Positions 45,549 through 53,819 of a DNA stretch of 64,000 bases are shown one piece after another; within the stretch, counting starts at the first letter, position 1; every line of letters begins with the position of its first letter. Made by a program: the position numbers and the translations under genes. This DNA is from Chitinispirillum alkaliphilum (lineage in GTDB: Bacteria > Fibrobacterota > Chitinivibrionia > Chitinivibrionales > Chitinispirillaceae), in assembly GCA_001045525.1 (NCBI GenBank), contig LDWW01000013.1, positions 1 to 64,000 on the forward strand, given 5' to 3'. The notes beneath the pieces were generated by a model. It did no database searches. It was not told where the DNA came from and was given only the letters and a program-made list of their open reading frames with translations.

Positions 45549-45583
45549 GAGCCGTACCTGTTCACCATGAACAGGTACGGCTC
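45549..45583. terminator. Long perfect hairpin between convergent genes
   Basis: GAGCCGTACCTGTTC (45549-45563) pairs perfectly with GAACAGGTACGGCTC (45569-45583) around ACCAT. It lies between the acidic protein gene and the lipoprotein gene; no T-run on either side. Confidence 0.65.
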
Positions 45584-45594
45584 TCCTCACAAAA

Positions 45595-46233
45595 TCAAAA
45601 CCGCACTATCGATCCTACTATATCATCATAAACAACTAAAAATCGCTCAAAATGATCAGGAGCAGCCCAGAACGCTAACCGCAGGTTGTAGGTACCGAGA
45701 GTGAAAAAATATTCAGTGAACCGAAATCCTGACCTCTCGTAGGTCCATCTTATAAGTTCCATCTTTTCGGTGAGATCCTCAAGCCCCAGATCCTTATCCA
45801 CAAATTCTGAGTTAAGTTCCTGAATATTGTACGCATACTCAAGTGCGGACTTATTCAGATTACCCGCGATTGCCCTGGTTCCGTGAAACCCCTCTGCCGT
45901 TGAGCCTACGAAAAGCAGCTCAAGACCATTCTGGTGTAACTCCCTGGCATAGCTTCGGTTACTTCTGCTCATCTGATCCGGATCAGTATAGATATCCCAG
46001 TTACCCATGAAAGTCATGGCAAACCGAAGGGAGTTATTTCTGTACACATTATCTGCAGAGAAGAAGTGCCCCGGATAATAGAGATTTATGGAAGGAGAGC
46101 AGCTGATTAAGACAAGCAGACCAAAAGCCAAAACCTGGCTTAACCCTTTGCGATGCAGAAACTTAAGCAGCTCCCGCCATGAATGACCGACCCCGGCTTT
46201 TCTGTTATTCATAACTTCTTGATTATCAGACAC
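45595..46233 (-). CDS. Predicted lipoprotein of unknown function
   Basis: This 212-residue protein has a positively charged N-region of about 32 residues, a hydrophobic stretch (VLAFGLLVLI) and a lipobox-like LISC at 43-46, so it is likely a lipid-anchored envelope protein. The mature part has mixed strands and helices, with no recognised family. It starts 5 bp after the murA stop codon with GTG; an in-frame ATG seven codons later is the alternative. It probably shares the murA transcript. Confidence 0.6.
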   Translation of the reverse strand: MSDNQEVMNNRKAGVGHSWRELLKFLHRKGLSQVLAFGLLVLISCSPSINLYYPGHFFSADNVYRNNSLRFAMTFMGNWDIYTDPDQMSRSNRSYARELHQNGLELLFVGSTAEGFHGTRAIAGNLNKSALEYAYNIQELNSEFVDKDLGLEDLTEKMELIRWTYERSGFRFTEYFFTLGTYNLRLAFWAAPDHFERFLVVYDDIVGSIVRF

Positions 46234-46238
46234 TTACC

Positions 46239-47555
46239 CTACATCCGTGTGATTGATGCCCCAAGCTCATTCAATCTGGTGTCTATGTCCTGATATCCCC
46301 TGTCAATTTGTTCTATGTTGTTAATGATACTTTTTCCCTCTGCTGCCATTGCGGCAATAAGCAGCGCCATTCCTGCACGAATATCGGGAGAAGATATATT
46401 TGCGCCATAAAGCTGTGATTTTCCAACTATTACCGCCCGGTGTGGGTCACACAGCACAATCGATGCTCCCATCCCTATGAGCTTGTCCACAAAGTAGAGC
46501 CTTGACTCAAACATCTTTTCATGAATGAGACATGTGCCATGTGACTGCGTTGCAGTTACAAGCAGAATAGACATCAGATCTGTTGGAAAACCGGGCCATG
46601 GACTGTCCTCAATATGAGGGATTGCCCCGCCAAGATCCTTTTTTATTGTAAGAGGTTGATTTTCGCCCACATGGATCAACTTTTTCTCCCTGTCGATCTC
46701 TGCAACAACCCCGATCCTTTCAAACTGGAAAAGAATCATGCGCATAATAGAGGGATCAACACCTGTGATTGTCAGGTTTGAACCGGTTGCTGCTGCCAGA
46801 CCTATAAATGAGCCGGCTTCAATGTAGTCACCTCCCACTCTGTGAGAGGCGGAGGTGAACTCTGTCCTTCCATGTACAGTCAGCACATTTGAACCTATCC
46901 CCTCTATCTCAACCCCCATACTCAGCAGAAAGTTACATAACCCCTGTATATGTGGCTCGGAGGCGGCATTTGTTATAACTGTCGTCCCCTTTGCCCCCGA
47001 AGCCGCTATAAGGGCATTTTCAGTTGCAGTCACAGATGCCTCATCCAGATATATATCTGCACCTCTTAAACCTCCTTTGGGGGCCTGGAGGATAAATCTG
47101 GTTTCCCGTGTTACGTCTGATGATACTTTGGTCTGGATTTCCAGATCTGCACCGAGAGCCTTGAACACGAGAAAATGGGTGTCAAGCCTTCTTCTCCCTA
47201 TGAGATCACCGCCCGGCTCCGTTATAACGGCTGTGCCTGTTCTGACAAGCAGTGAAGAGGCAAACAGAACAGATGCCCTTATGGCAGAAGAGAGCTTAAC
47301 GGGCAGATTGGAGTTTGTTACTGAAGCAGTTTTGATGGTAAGGGAGTTGTTCTCCAGAGCGGAAACTTCTGCTCCAAGTGCCTCAGCAATGAGAAGCATG
47401 TTTTTGACATCCCCAATCCGGGGGATGTTTCTCAGCTTTACCTCTTCGCTGCACAAAAGTGAGGCCGCGATCACAGGCAGAGCCTCATTTTTGTTCCCAG
47501 TCACGGCAATTGTTCCTGAAAGTTTTGTTTTTCCATCAACCAGAAAAGATTTCAT
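46239..47555 (-). CDS. murA: UDP-N-acetylglucosamine 1-carboxyvinyltransferase, Asp-type
   Basis: This 438-residue enzyme adds enolpyruvate to UDP-GlcNAc, the first committed step of peptidoglycan. Lys22 (VTGNKNEALP) and the C-terminal Arg in IDRGYQDIDTRL are kept. The loop residue that is Cys115 in E. coli is Asp117 here (EPGGDLIGRRRLDTH), as in Mycobacterium and Chlamydia, so fosfomycin should not alkylate it. The ATG at 47555 is the usual start; a longer frame is open upstream. A lipoprotein gene follows. Confidence 0.92.
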   Translation of the reverse strand: MKSFLVDGKTKLSGTIAVTGNKNEALPVIAASLLCSEEVKLRNIPRIGDVKNMLLIAEALGAEVSALENNSLTIKTASVTNSNLPVKLSSAIRASVLFASSLLVRTGTAVITEPGGDLIGRRRLDTHFLVFKALGADLEIQTKVSSDVTRETRFILQAPKGGLRGADIYLDEASVTATENALIAASGAKGTTVITNAASEPHIQGLCNFLLSMGVEIEGIGSNVLTVHGRTEFTSASHRVGGDYIEAGSFIGLAAATGSNLTITGVDPSIMRMILFQFERIGVVAEIDREKKLIHVGENQPLTIKKDLGGAIPHIEDSPWPGFPTDLMSILLVTATQSHGTCLIHEKMFESRLYFVDKLIGMGASIVLCDPHRAVIVGKSQLYGANISSPDIRAGMALLIAAMAAEGKSIINNIEQIDRGYQDIDTRLNELGASITRM

Positions 47556-47654
47556 GTCTCTGTGTGCTCCGAGTAGGTGATATTTGTTGTATTGGGTTAA
47601 AAAATAGCTTATTAGCCCCGCAGTACTCAACTATGGGGCTAATCAATTTGACTG

Positions 47655-47670
47655 AGGCACTCTTTTTGCA
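47655..47670 (+). promoter_or_regulatory. Sigma-54-like promoter of small beta-barrel gene
   Basis: AGGCACT-CTTT-TTGCA keeps GGCAC and TTGCA at the right spacing, 52 bp before the ATG at 47722. Confidence 0.5.
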
Positions 47671-47721
47671 CGCTAATAATTTTGAGCCAATATCTCTAAT
47701 TACCAAAATGGGGGTACTTTA

Positions 47722-48174
47722 ATGAAGAAAAAAATTGTAATAGCATTCATTCTGTTTCTGTTATCGTTTAAATCAGCCTATTCTCAGGATGTCCCCACCT
47801 ATGAGTTTGGGGTCATAGTAGGCCAGCCTACCGGTGTAAGCGCAAAATATTGGGTAGGCTCACGTACTGCTTTCGATGCTGCGGCAGCATGGTCTCTTTG
47901 GAATAACGGAAGCCTCGAGTTACACGCAACCTATCTGTATCATCCGCTTTTCCTCGATGTCGATACCGGAGAGTTGCCCGTATATGTAGGTCTGGGTCCG
48001 GCTTTTTACCTCAGAGACGATCTTGCCATCGGAGCCAGATTCCCCTTTGGAATCTCATATCTCTTCGATGAGCTTCCGCTAAGCCTGTTCCTGGAAATAG
48101 CCCCTGTAGTAGAGGTTCTGCCCGAAACCGATTTCGACATAACAGGAGGTGCAGGGGTGAGAATCGCCTTCTGA
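47722..48174 (+). CDS. Small outer-membrane beta-barrel protein
   Basis: This 150-residue exported protein has a signal peptide (residues 1-21, ending SAYS). The mature part shows eight or so amphipathic strands with Gly and aromatic residues (YEFGVIVGQPTGVSAKYWV, VYVGLGPAFYLRDDLAIGAR) and ends in Phe (GGAGVRIAF), typical of an outer-membrane barrel of the OmpA/DUF3996 size class. Function unknown. It is divergent from murA and lies after a sigma-54-like promoter. Confidence 0.7.
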   Translation: MKKKIVIAFILFLLSFKSAYSQDVPTYEFGVIVGQPTGVSAKYWVGSRTAFDAAAAWSLWNNGSLELHATYLYHPLFLDVDTGELPVYVGLGPAFYLRDDLAIGARFPFGISYLFDELPLSLFLEIAPVVEVLPETDFDITGGAGVRIAF

Positions 48175-48541
48175 GCCACCCCCCCTCTCAAAAAACGGGG
48201 GTAGCCTGAATAGCACTCAAATCTGAATATGCGGGCCCTTTACCCGCATATTCCATAAAATCGACCGATCCGTATCTTTTTTTTACCCCCAATTGCCTTT
48301 TTCCCACAAATGCCTACCTAAAATAGATAATAATGGATTTAAGCCTAATTTTTTTATAGATTATAGAATGGGTAGATTTTTCTATTTCGAACAATACTCC
48401 CTAATCAATAACAAAAGCGATAACATTCATAGATTACAAAACTAAATTAATGAAACCAATAAGGAGGGTATAAGACAGGGCAAAAAAGGTTAAGCGTTTA
48501 TTTAAGATGTTAACAAAACAAATATCAATGATGGAGAAGAA
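48175..48541. other. Intergenic stretch before deacetylase gene
   Basis: 367 bp. A hairpin GAATATGCGGG/CCCGCATATTC (48225-48253) follows the small barrel gene and may end its transcript. The rest is AT-rich leader and promoter DNA for the deacetylase; no clear promoter was recognised. Confidence 0.5.
48225..48253 (+). terminator. Hairpin after small beta-barrel gene
   Basis: An 11-bp perfect stem with a 7-base loop, about 50 bp after the stop. A T-run comes only 24 bp later, so termination is tentative. Confidence 0.5.
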
Positions 48542-50692
48542 ATGATGAGAATTCTGAAATCTATTTACTTTCTGGGGCTGAGTGGTTTAATGCTTACCAG
48601 CCTGGCCCAGGTGAGCATGGCTCCCTCTCAGAGAAACCCCGGTAATTTTCCTGACCATGAAGTCCCGCAGCTGATCGTTATCGGTTCAGATGATAACACC
48701 GATGCAGAAGCTATGCGCTGGATGCTAAACGAACTGGCATCCCGCACCCATAAAGATGGCACACCGCTGAGAATGTCGTTCTACTCAAATACAAGATCAT
48801 GGGACAGAGACACTGCTCTGGTAAATGCTCACAGAGAAGCATATGCAGCAAAACACTCTCTGGGTAACCACACCAGAGACCATATCCATCATATTGAAAG
48901 AGAATGGACCGATGATGGCCCCGTGGTGACAAAGATATGGGAATTGGATGAACTCCTCACAGAGCAGTATATGCCTGTAATGGAGGCTCTTACAACTCAG
49001 ATTGGTGTTAACCCAAAACACATCTACGGATTCAGAACACCATTTCTGGAATTCACAAATACTACTTTCACAGGCCTCCGCGAGATCGGTATTGTTTATG
49101 ACTGTTCAATTATGGAAGGAGCAGGCAGATCTCCCGGTGAGTTTTACTGGCCCTACACCATGGACCATCAACCACCGGTTCTACCCTGGTGGGCTGTATC
49201 AAATGACATTGAAGTAACCTCCCATCCCGGCCTCTGGCAATTGCCGGCCTACAATTTCAGCGTTCCTGAAGACATTCACTCTCACATGGATACTATGGTG
49301 ACCTATGACCATGGCGGTATCGTATCCGGACTTGACTACAATATGTGGGCCAGAAGAAACGCTGGTGGGTTTGAGTTCAACAAAGACCAGTCTCTCAGAA
49401 CTCTGAAAAGAACTTTAAACATGAAATACAACGGAAACCGTACTCCTTTCACTTTCGGTGCACACTCCCAGATGTATTTCGGCAAGAACTCATCATATGT
49501 AAATATTCAAGATCCCGCAGAGAGACAGGCTATGTTCACTGAGTTTCTCGACTACGCCTTAGGGTATGATAATGTTTGGTTTGTATCCGGAGCACAGGTA
49601 ATCAATTACATGCAACAACCGGTTAGAGCAAGTGAGTTCAACCCCGGTGATTACCTGCCTCAGAACTTCCTTGAAGACGATGAAGAAACATTTACCCTGA
49701 CTGTTACCAACGGTACAGGAAGCGGTGAGTTTGCAACAGGCAGAAAAATCACAATCACTGCAGGAGCACCTCCCGAAGGGCACAGATTCAAAGCATGGAC
49801 AGGGGATGTGGATGGTATAGAAGATGTAACTTCACCTACAACTACCATCACCATTGGATCATCCAATGTTACTGTTACAGCCACTTATGAGGAACTTGGT
49901 GATGATTACTTCAAAAACACCGGTAACATCGCCACAACAGCATACTGGAGTCCTGCTGCAGATGAGTTTGGTTCAACTGCAGACACAGGTGATGCTGTAC
50001 TGATTAACGATATCGCTACCATGAATTACGATATCGCCCCTATGGAACCAGAAACAGAAAACTGGACATGGGTAAGCTTTATCGCTTCCTTTGATAACGA
50101 CCTGAGCAATCTTAACAAGGTCCGGATCACTTACAGAAGTGCAGCTGCCCTGGAGATTGCACTTGATCAGCCACCTCTTTCTGATGCTGGCACATCATAC
50201 AAGGCACAGATACCCGCAAGTTCTGACTGGAATACCGTTGAGGTTTCTATCGATGAGTTTGCACAGCCAACCTGGGCCGATGATGCAGATCTTGATCTGA
50301 GTGTGGTTGTAAGCATTTCACTCTCTCCTGTAATTGCGGACTATGAGGCCGGCCAGGCAGGCACAATAGAAGTTAAGGAACTTGTGTTCTATGGTGTTAC
50401 ATGGGATAATAATTCTGTTATCCTCTCTACTCCGGGACAGAGGGATATAAATGCACTTTCCATTACAGGAGTAAACGCTGCAGCACTCAATGTCGATGTA
50501 CCCACAAGCGGTAATTACACTATCTCAGTTCACTCTATCAATGGATCTCTGATTTTAAGAGACACCCGGAGATTCACAGGTGGAACCAACAGTGTTAACT
50601 GGGATGTATCAAAACTCAGTGCTCAGATGTACATTGTGTCTATTGAAGGAAACGGATTGAGAACATCCAGAAGATTTCATATTGCACGATAA
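48542..50692 (+). CDS. Secreted polysaccharide deacetylase with repeat, binding-like and C-terminal sorting domains
   Basis: This is a 716-residue extracellular enzyme. After a signal peptide (residues 1-22) comes a NodB-like deacetylase domain (about 30-365): IGSDDNTDAEA with the catalytic Asp pair, LGNHTRDHIHH with the metal His residues, and YGFRTPFLEF. A bacterial InlB-type repeat follows (TLTVTNGTGSGEF, GHRFKAWTGDVDG), then a ~170-residue beta-rich module (possibly carbohydrate-binding) and a C-terminal ~80-residue domain (YTISVHSINGSLILRD ... MYIVSIEG) like the sorting domains of Fibrobacter and type IX secretion cargo. Chitin or xylan is a plausible substrate. Confidence 0.85.
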   Translation: MMRILKSIYFLGLSGLMLTSLAQVSMAPSQRNPGNFPDHEVPQLIVIGSDDNTDAEAMRWMLNELASRTHKDGTPLRMSFYSNTRSWDRDTALVNAHREAYAAKHSLGNHTRDHIHHIEREWTDDGPVVTKIWELDELLTEQYMPVMEALTTQIGVNPKHIYGFRTPFLEFTNTTFTGLREIGIVYDCSIMEGAGRSPGEFYWPYTMDHQPPVLPWWAVSNDIEVTSHPGLWQLPAYNFSVPEDIHSHMDTMVTYDHGGIVSGLDYNMWARRNAGGFEFNKDQSLRTLKRTLNMKYNGNRTPFTFGAHSQMYFGKNSSYVNIQDPAERQAMFTEFLDYALGYDNVWFVSGAQVINYMQQPVRASEFNPGDYLPQNFLEDDEETFTLTVTNGTGSGEFATGRKITITAGAPPEGHRFKAWTGDVDGIEDVTSPTTTITIGSSNVTVTATYEELGDDYFKNTGNIATTAYWSPAADEFGSTADTGDAVLINDIATMNYDIAPMEPETENWTWVSFIASFDNDLSNLNKVRITYRSAAALEIALDQPPLSDAGTSYKAQIPASSDWNTVEVSIDEFAQPTWADDADLDLSVVVSISLSPVIADYEAGQAGTIEVKELVFYGVTWDNNSVILSTPGQRDINALSITGVNAAALNVDVPTSGNYTISVHSINGSLILRDTRRFTGGTNSVNWDVSKLSAQMYIVSIEGNGLRTSRRFHIAR

Positions 50693-50717
50693 GTTCTGGT
50701 CACAGCAGTACCATTCT

Positions 50718-50751
50718 AAGAGCAGGAGAATTTCTCCTGCTCTTTTTTTTA
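50718..50751 (+). terminator. Intrinsic terminator of deacetylase gene
   Basis: AGAGCAGGAGAA pairs with TTCTCCTGCTCT and is followed by a run of T up to 50750. Confidence 0.9.
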
Positions 50752-50991
50752 TCCGATTAGGCGAGTGATAGAACTTTTCCCTCGCTGTAGCTCCAGCTGA
50801 TGACAGCTGAGTAGTCTCCGGAGAAAAGCATTGCAGTGATTTATATATTATTAAGGGTAAAAGTGGCAGTATGCCTAAAGGTGGCGCGGCGCTCTAAAGA
50901 GTCCAGTATTGCTACAATAGGCGGTGAGTCTTCGCGCAGCCGTGTAAACGTGGCTGCCATCCCGCATTCCGCGCATAGAGGGGTTCTTTTT

Positions 50992-51010
50992 GGGGAAACA
51001 TTCCCCTTTT
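50992..51010 (+). terminator. Terminator-like hairpin in gene-free region
   Basis: GGGGAA-ACA-TTCCCC followed by TTTT, far from any upstream gene on this strand; it would suit the 3' end of a small RNA. Confidence 0.5.
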
Positions 51011-51223
51011 AGAAAATTACCCACCACTGAGGAAACAAGAACTTACCCAGGTGTTTTTCTCCATATTTCGTTGTAAGCGTACCTGCAATGCACATTTTCA
51101 GCCATTACCTGTTTGTAGCGGACAATGTTCATTTCCGAAAAGTCCTCTACCAGGAGTTGGAATAGGGGACCCAAAAGCCAATGGTACTAAAAATTTATCC
51201 TTAATTTGACAGACAATGCGTCA

Positions 51224-51277
51224 TCCTGCGGGAGAGCGGCTGACGGACCCGTTGTCGTCCCCGTAGGCCGCCCAGGA
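51224..51277. repeat. Long imperfect hairpin element
   Basis: Nested arms TCCTG/CAGGA, GCGGC/GCCGC and ACGGAC/GTCCCCGT form one extended stem. It sits downstream of the phosphatidyltransferase gene on the minus strand and could be its 3' hairpin or a dispersed palindromic element. Confidence 0.4.
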
Positions 51278-51352
51278 ATACTCTTAATCTTTTAGTTTTA
51301 AAACACTTGGAATGCTCCCTAAGGCGTGAGCACTCTGCTTGATCTCTGTTTA

Positions 51353-51946
51353 CTATCCCTTTTTCTCCATCATTTTGGCAATAAGCTTTCTGTTTGGGAT
51401 CACGTAGTCGATAACTGAGAGCAGGGTAAATATTGCCGGGATCAGCATAATCCAGAATCCGGGGTGAAAACCAAGGATTTCTGATGGCATCCACTGGACG
51501 TTGTAGCGAATGAGAAGAATGGCAAGAAGCACTCCAAAGGTACCTATCCCCTGAAGGACAGCTTTGGTTTTACCCGATTTTCTGGCAGCAAGTACAATTC
51601 CGCTCGAAGCACATATAATGCGAAGAAGCTGCAGGAAAGCATCTCTGTAAAAAAAGATCAGATACATCCATAGGGGAATAACTCCCGATACCATAAAGGA
51701 GATGAAAATAGTTTGACGGGAAACGCTGTCAGCAACAGGGTCAAATACTTTTCCAAAGTCTGTTACTTCCCCTCTTCCCCGTGCCACCATACCATCAAAC
51801 AGATCGGAAAGTTCAATGAGCACAGCCAGGGCCAAACAGATCCACACCCACCCTATTTGCTCGGTTGGAAACCCGGTGACGAAAACATAGGCAAAAACCG
51901 GTGCTATTGCAACCCTCGATGCGGTAATGATTACTGCAGCATTCAT
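51353..51946 (-). CDS. CDP-alcohol phosphatidyltransferase (PgsA-like)
   Basis: This 197-residue inner-membrane enzyme exchanges CMP of CDP-diacylglycerol for an alcohol, most likely glycerol-3-phosphate. The signature Asp-x2-Asp-Gly-x2-Ala-Arg-x8-Gly-x3-Asp-x3-Asp is intact (DLFDGMVAR, then GKVFDPVAD). About six membrane helices are predicted. It is transcribed alone. PgsA is the best guess from size; a different alcohol cannot be excluded. Confidence 0.85.
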   Translation of the reverse strand: MNAAVIITASRVAIAPVFAYVFVTGFPTEQIGWVWICLALAVLIELSDLFDGMVARGRGEVTDFGKVFDPVADSVSRQTIFISFMVSGVIPLWMYLIFFYRDAFLQLLRIICASSGIVLAARKSGKTKAVLQGIGTFGVLLAILLIRYNVQWMPSEILGFHPGFWIMLIPAIFTLLSVIDYVIPNRKLIAKMMEKKG

Positions 51947-52187
51947 GTTATGTCCTTATTGGGAGTATTGTTTTTCGCTATCACAAATAATAAAATCACT
52001 TATGCCCCCATTTTTTTCAAATGCCTTTTAATATGTGAGTTTTTTATCCCCGGGGGCATAGACCATTTATCAGAGTTTGACTTTTATGATTGTTTAATAT
52101 TTATGCTATGAATGGTTCTCCTGATTTCTGATATAATCCGGGTCTTTAGCGCTCAAAAGTACAACCGATCAATGTGGACACATATTT

Positions 52188-53486
52188 ATGGATATGATCA
52201 AAAAACTTGCCAAATCATTTCTGATAGCACGCTGTTTATGGGTTTATCTGTTTCCTTCACAAGAAGTTTTGCCCTGCCCTGATCTGATCAACAGACTTGA
52301 AAACGTGACATAACACTTGGTTGACATAACAAAAAAGCATGATTAACCTGGGTCTTTACTGGAACTGGGACCTGCTAAAACTCCCTTTTAACCGGTTTAC
52401 CTGGTGCGGTACTCTAAAATATCCCTTTATCTCCCCCGGAAAACCCAAATTCAAAACAGGCCAAACAGATTTAGAAAGTATCAAAAAACACTCACCTCAC
52501 AAAAGGTCGCCCCATGTTTTTCTCGCTATATTTTTCTATCTGGTTTTTGCCCTTACTCGGTTTGAAACTCAACAAGTCTGGAAAATGATGGCACGGCCTG
52601 TGCTTACAATAATTGTGACATATACTGCCATTGTGGCTTACAGGTTCATGACAGAAGAAAAGGACAGAAAGTTTTTGCAAAACACTTTTAAACAGTACCT
52701 TTTCCCAGAGCTTATTGATACTGTGTATAAGAATAAGCAAAAACCCAGTCTTAGAGGTGATGAAGTAGTAAGGAGTACATTTTCCAACGATATCGAGGGG
52801 TTTTCTACCTATTCAGAACAACTGCGTTCTCCAACCAGGCTGGTGGAACTTCTAAATGAATACTTAACCGTAATGACTGAGATTTTTCTGTCCCATTACG
52901 GCACATTGTATAAATATGAAAGGAATGCAATCATTGCCTTTTTCGGGGCACCGGTGGGAATGGCCGATCAAGCTGTGCAGGCGTGTCTCACTGCGCTCCA
53001 GATGCAAAAGGCTTTAGCCGATCTGAGGGGAAAATGGAGAGGTGAAGGCGATAAGTGGCCCCAGATCATTCACAATATGAGAATGAGAATAGGAATTAAC
53101 TCCGGTCTGATCACTACCGGAAATATGGGGTCTGCGATCAGAACGAACTATCACCATGAAGAGTGATCCTGTGAACCTGGCTGTGCGCCTTGAAAGTGCT
53201 GCAAAACAGTACGGGGTGTATATCATAGTAAGCAAAAACACCCTCAAAATGTGTCACAACAGATTCCAGACACAAAAACCGGATACAATAAAATTTGTAG
53301 GTAAGACAGAACCGGTTGTAGTTTATAAACTTATAGGGGAAAAAGGTAATCTCGATCATGCTTTCAAAGTACTGCTTCCACTATATACAAAAAACCGGAT
53401 TATATTATAACAGAGAATGGCGCGAAGCCTTTGAATTATTTTCTAAAAAAAAAGCACATGAACTTGAACCCAAACACCATCAATAA
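52188..53486 (+). pseudogene. Decayed class III adenylate/guanylate cyclase with CHASE2 remnant
   Basis: Four reading-frame pieces line up with one cyclase. 52188-52313 resembles the start of CHASE2 cyclases (KKLAKSFLIAR, LINRLENVT) and ends early. 52339-53166 holds the last CHASE2 membrane helices and most of the cyclase domain. 53156-53410 continues it in another frame (DPVNLAVRLESAAKQYG). 53358-53486 carries the usual C-terminal tail (LYYNREWREAFELF) in a third frame. Most of the CHASE2 sensor is missing. The second metal Asp is lost (KYERNAIIAFFGAP for KYxGDAxxAFFGAP), and an extra Asn interrupts FSNDIEGF. It should be inactive. Confidence 0.8.
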
Positions 53487-53578
53487 GATTTCTTAAACTT
53501 TGTGAGCATTACTCAGTTAATCCACCCGCTGAGAACTGGAATGGGGTGAATAAATTGACATCAAAATAGGAGAGTCCT

Positions 53579-53797
53579 ATGATCTGCAAAATTATCAAAT
53601 TACCCTTCTGGTTGGTATCCCGTGTATTGGCACTTGCTGCAGGAGTTGTGAAAATTCTTCTCTCTACAGTTGCCGGTCTTGTAGGTTTTCTGTTTAACCA
53701 TGTGACAGGAACTATTTTTGGTGCATTGATTGGCCTTCTGCTCGGCAGAAAACATGTAGGCCCTAAGTTTGGGTCTGCTAAAAAGAAAAAAGCTTAA
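53579..53797 (+). CDS. Small hydrophobic membrane protein
   Basis: This 72-residue protein has two probable membrane helices (about 8-32 and 36-55) with glycine-zipper-like spacing (GTIFGALIGLLLG) and a Lys-rich tail (AKKKKA). AGGAG precedes the ATG. It lies 22 bp before galE and may share its transcript. No family recognised. Confidence 0.6.
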   Translation: MICKIIKLPFWLVSRVLALAAGVVKILLSTVAGLVGFLFNHVTGTIFGALIGLLLGRKHVGPKFGSAKKKKA

Positions 53798-53819
53798 AAA
53801 CCACAAGGACTAAAGTGAT

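Larger units (their letters stand above)
50752..51352. other. 600-bp intergenic region with GC-rich structured segments
   Basis: No protein gene was found. From about 50860 the sequence is GC-rich and full of short stems (TATTG/CAATA near 50930, GCAGCC/GGCTGC near 50936-50957) and ends in a terminator-like hairpin, GGGGAA-ACA-TTCCCC-TTTT (50992-51010). A second structured element is at 51224-51277. This pattern could be a small structured RNA of about 150-200 nt, but no known family was recognised. Confidence 0.4.

Noticed and set aside
50795-50840. Hammerhead-ribozyme-like CTGATGA ... GAAA
   Set aside because: The sequence between the two core motifs does not form a proper stem II, and CAGCTG-ATGA-CAGCTG gives a simpler hairpin.
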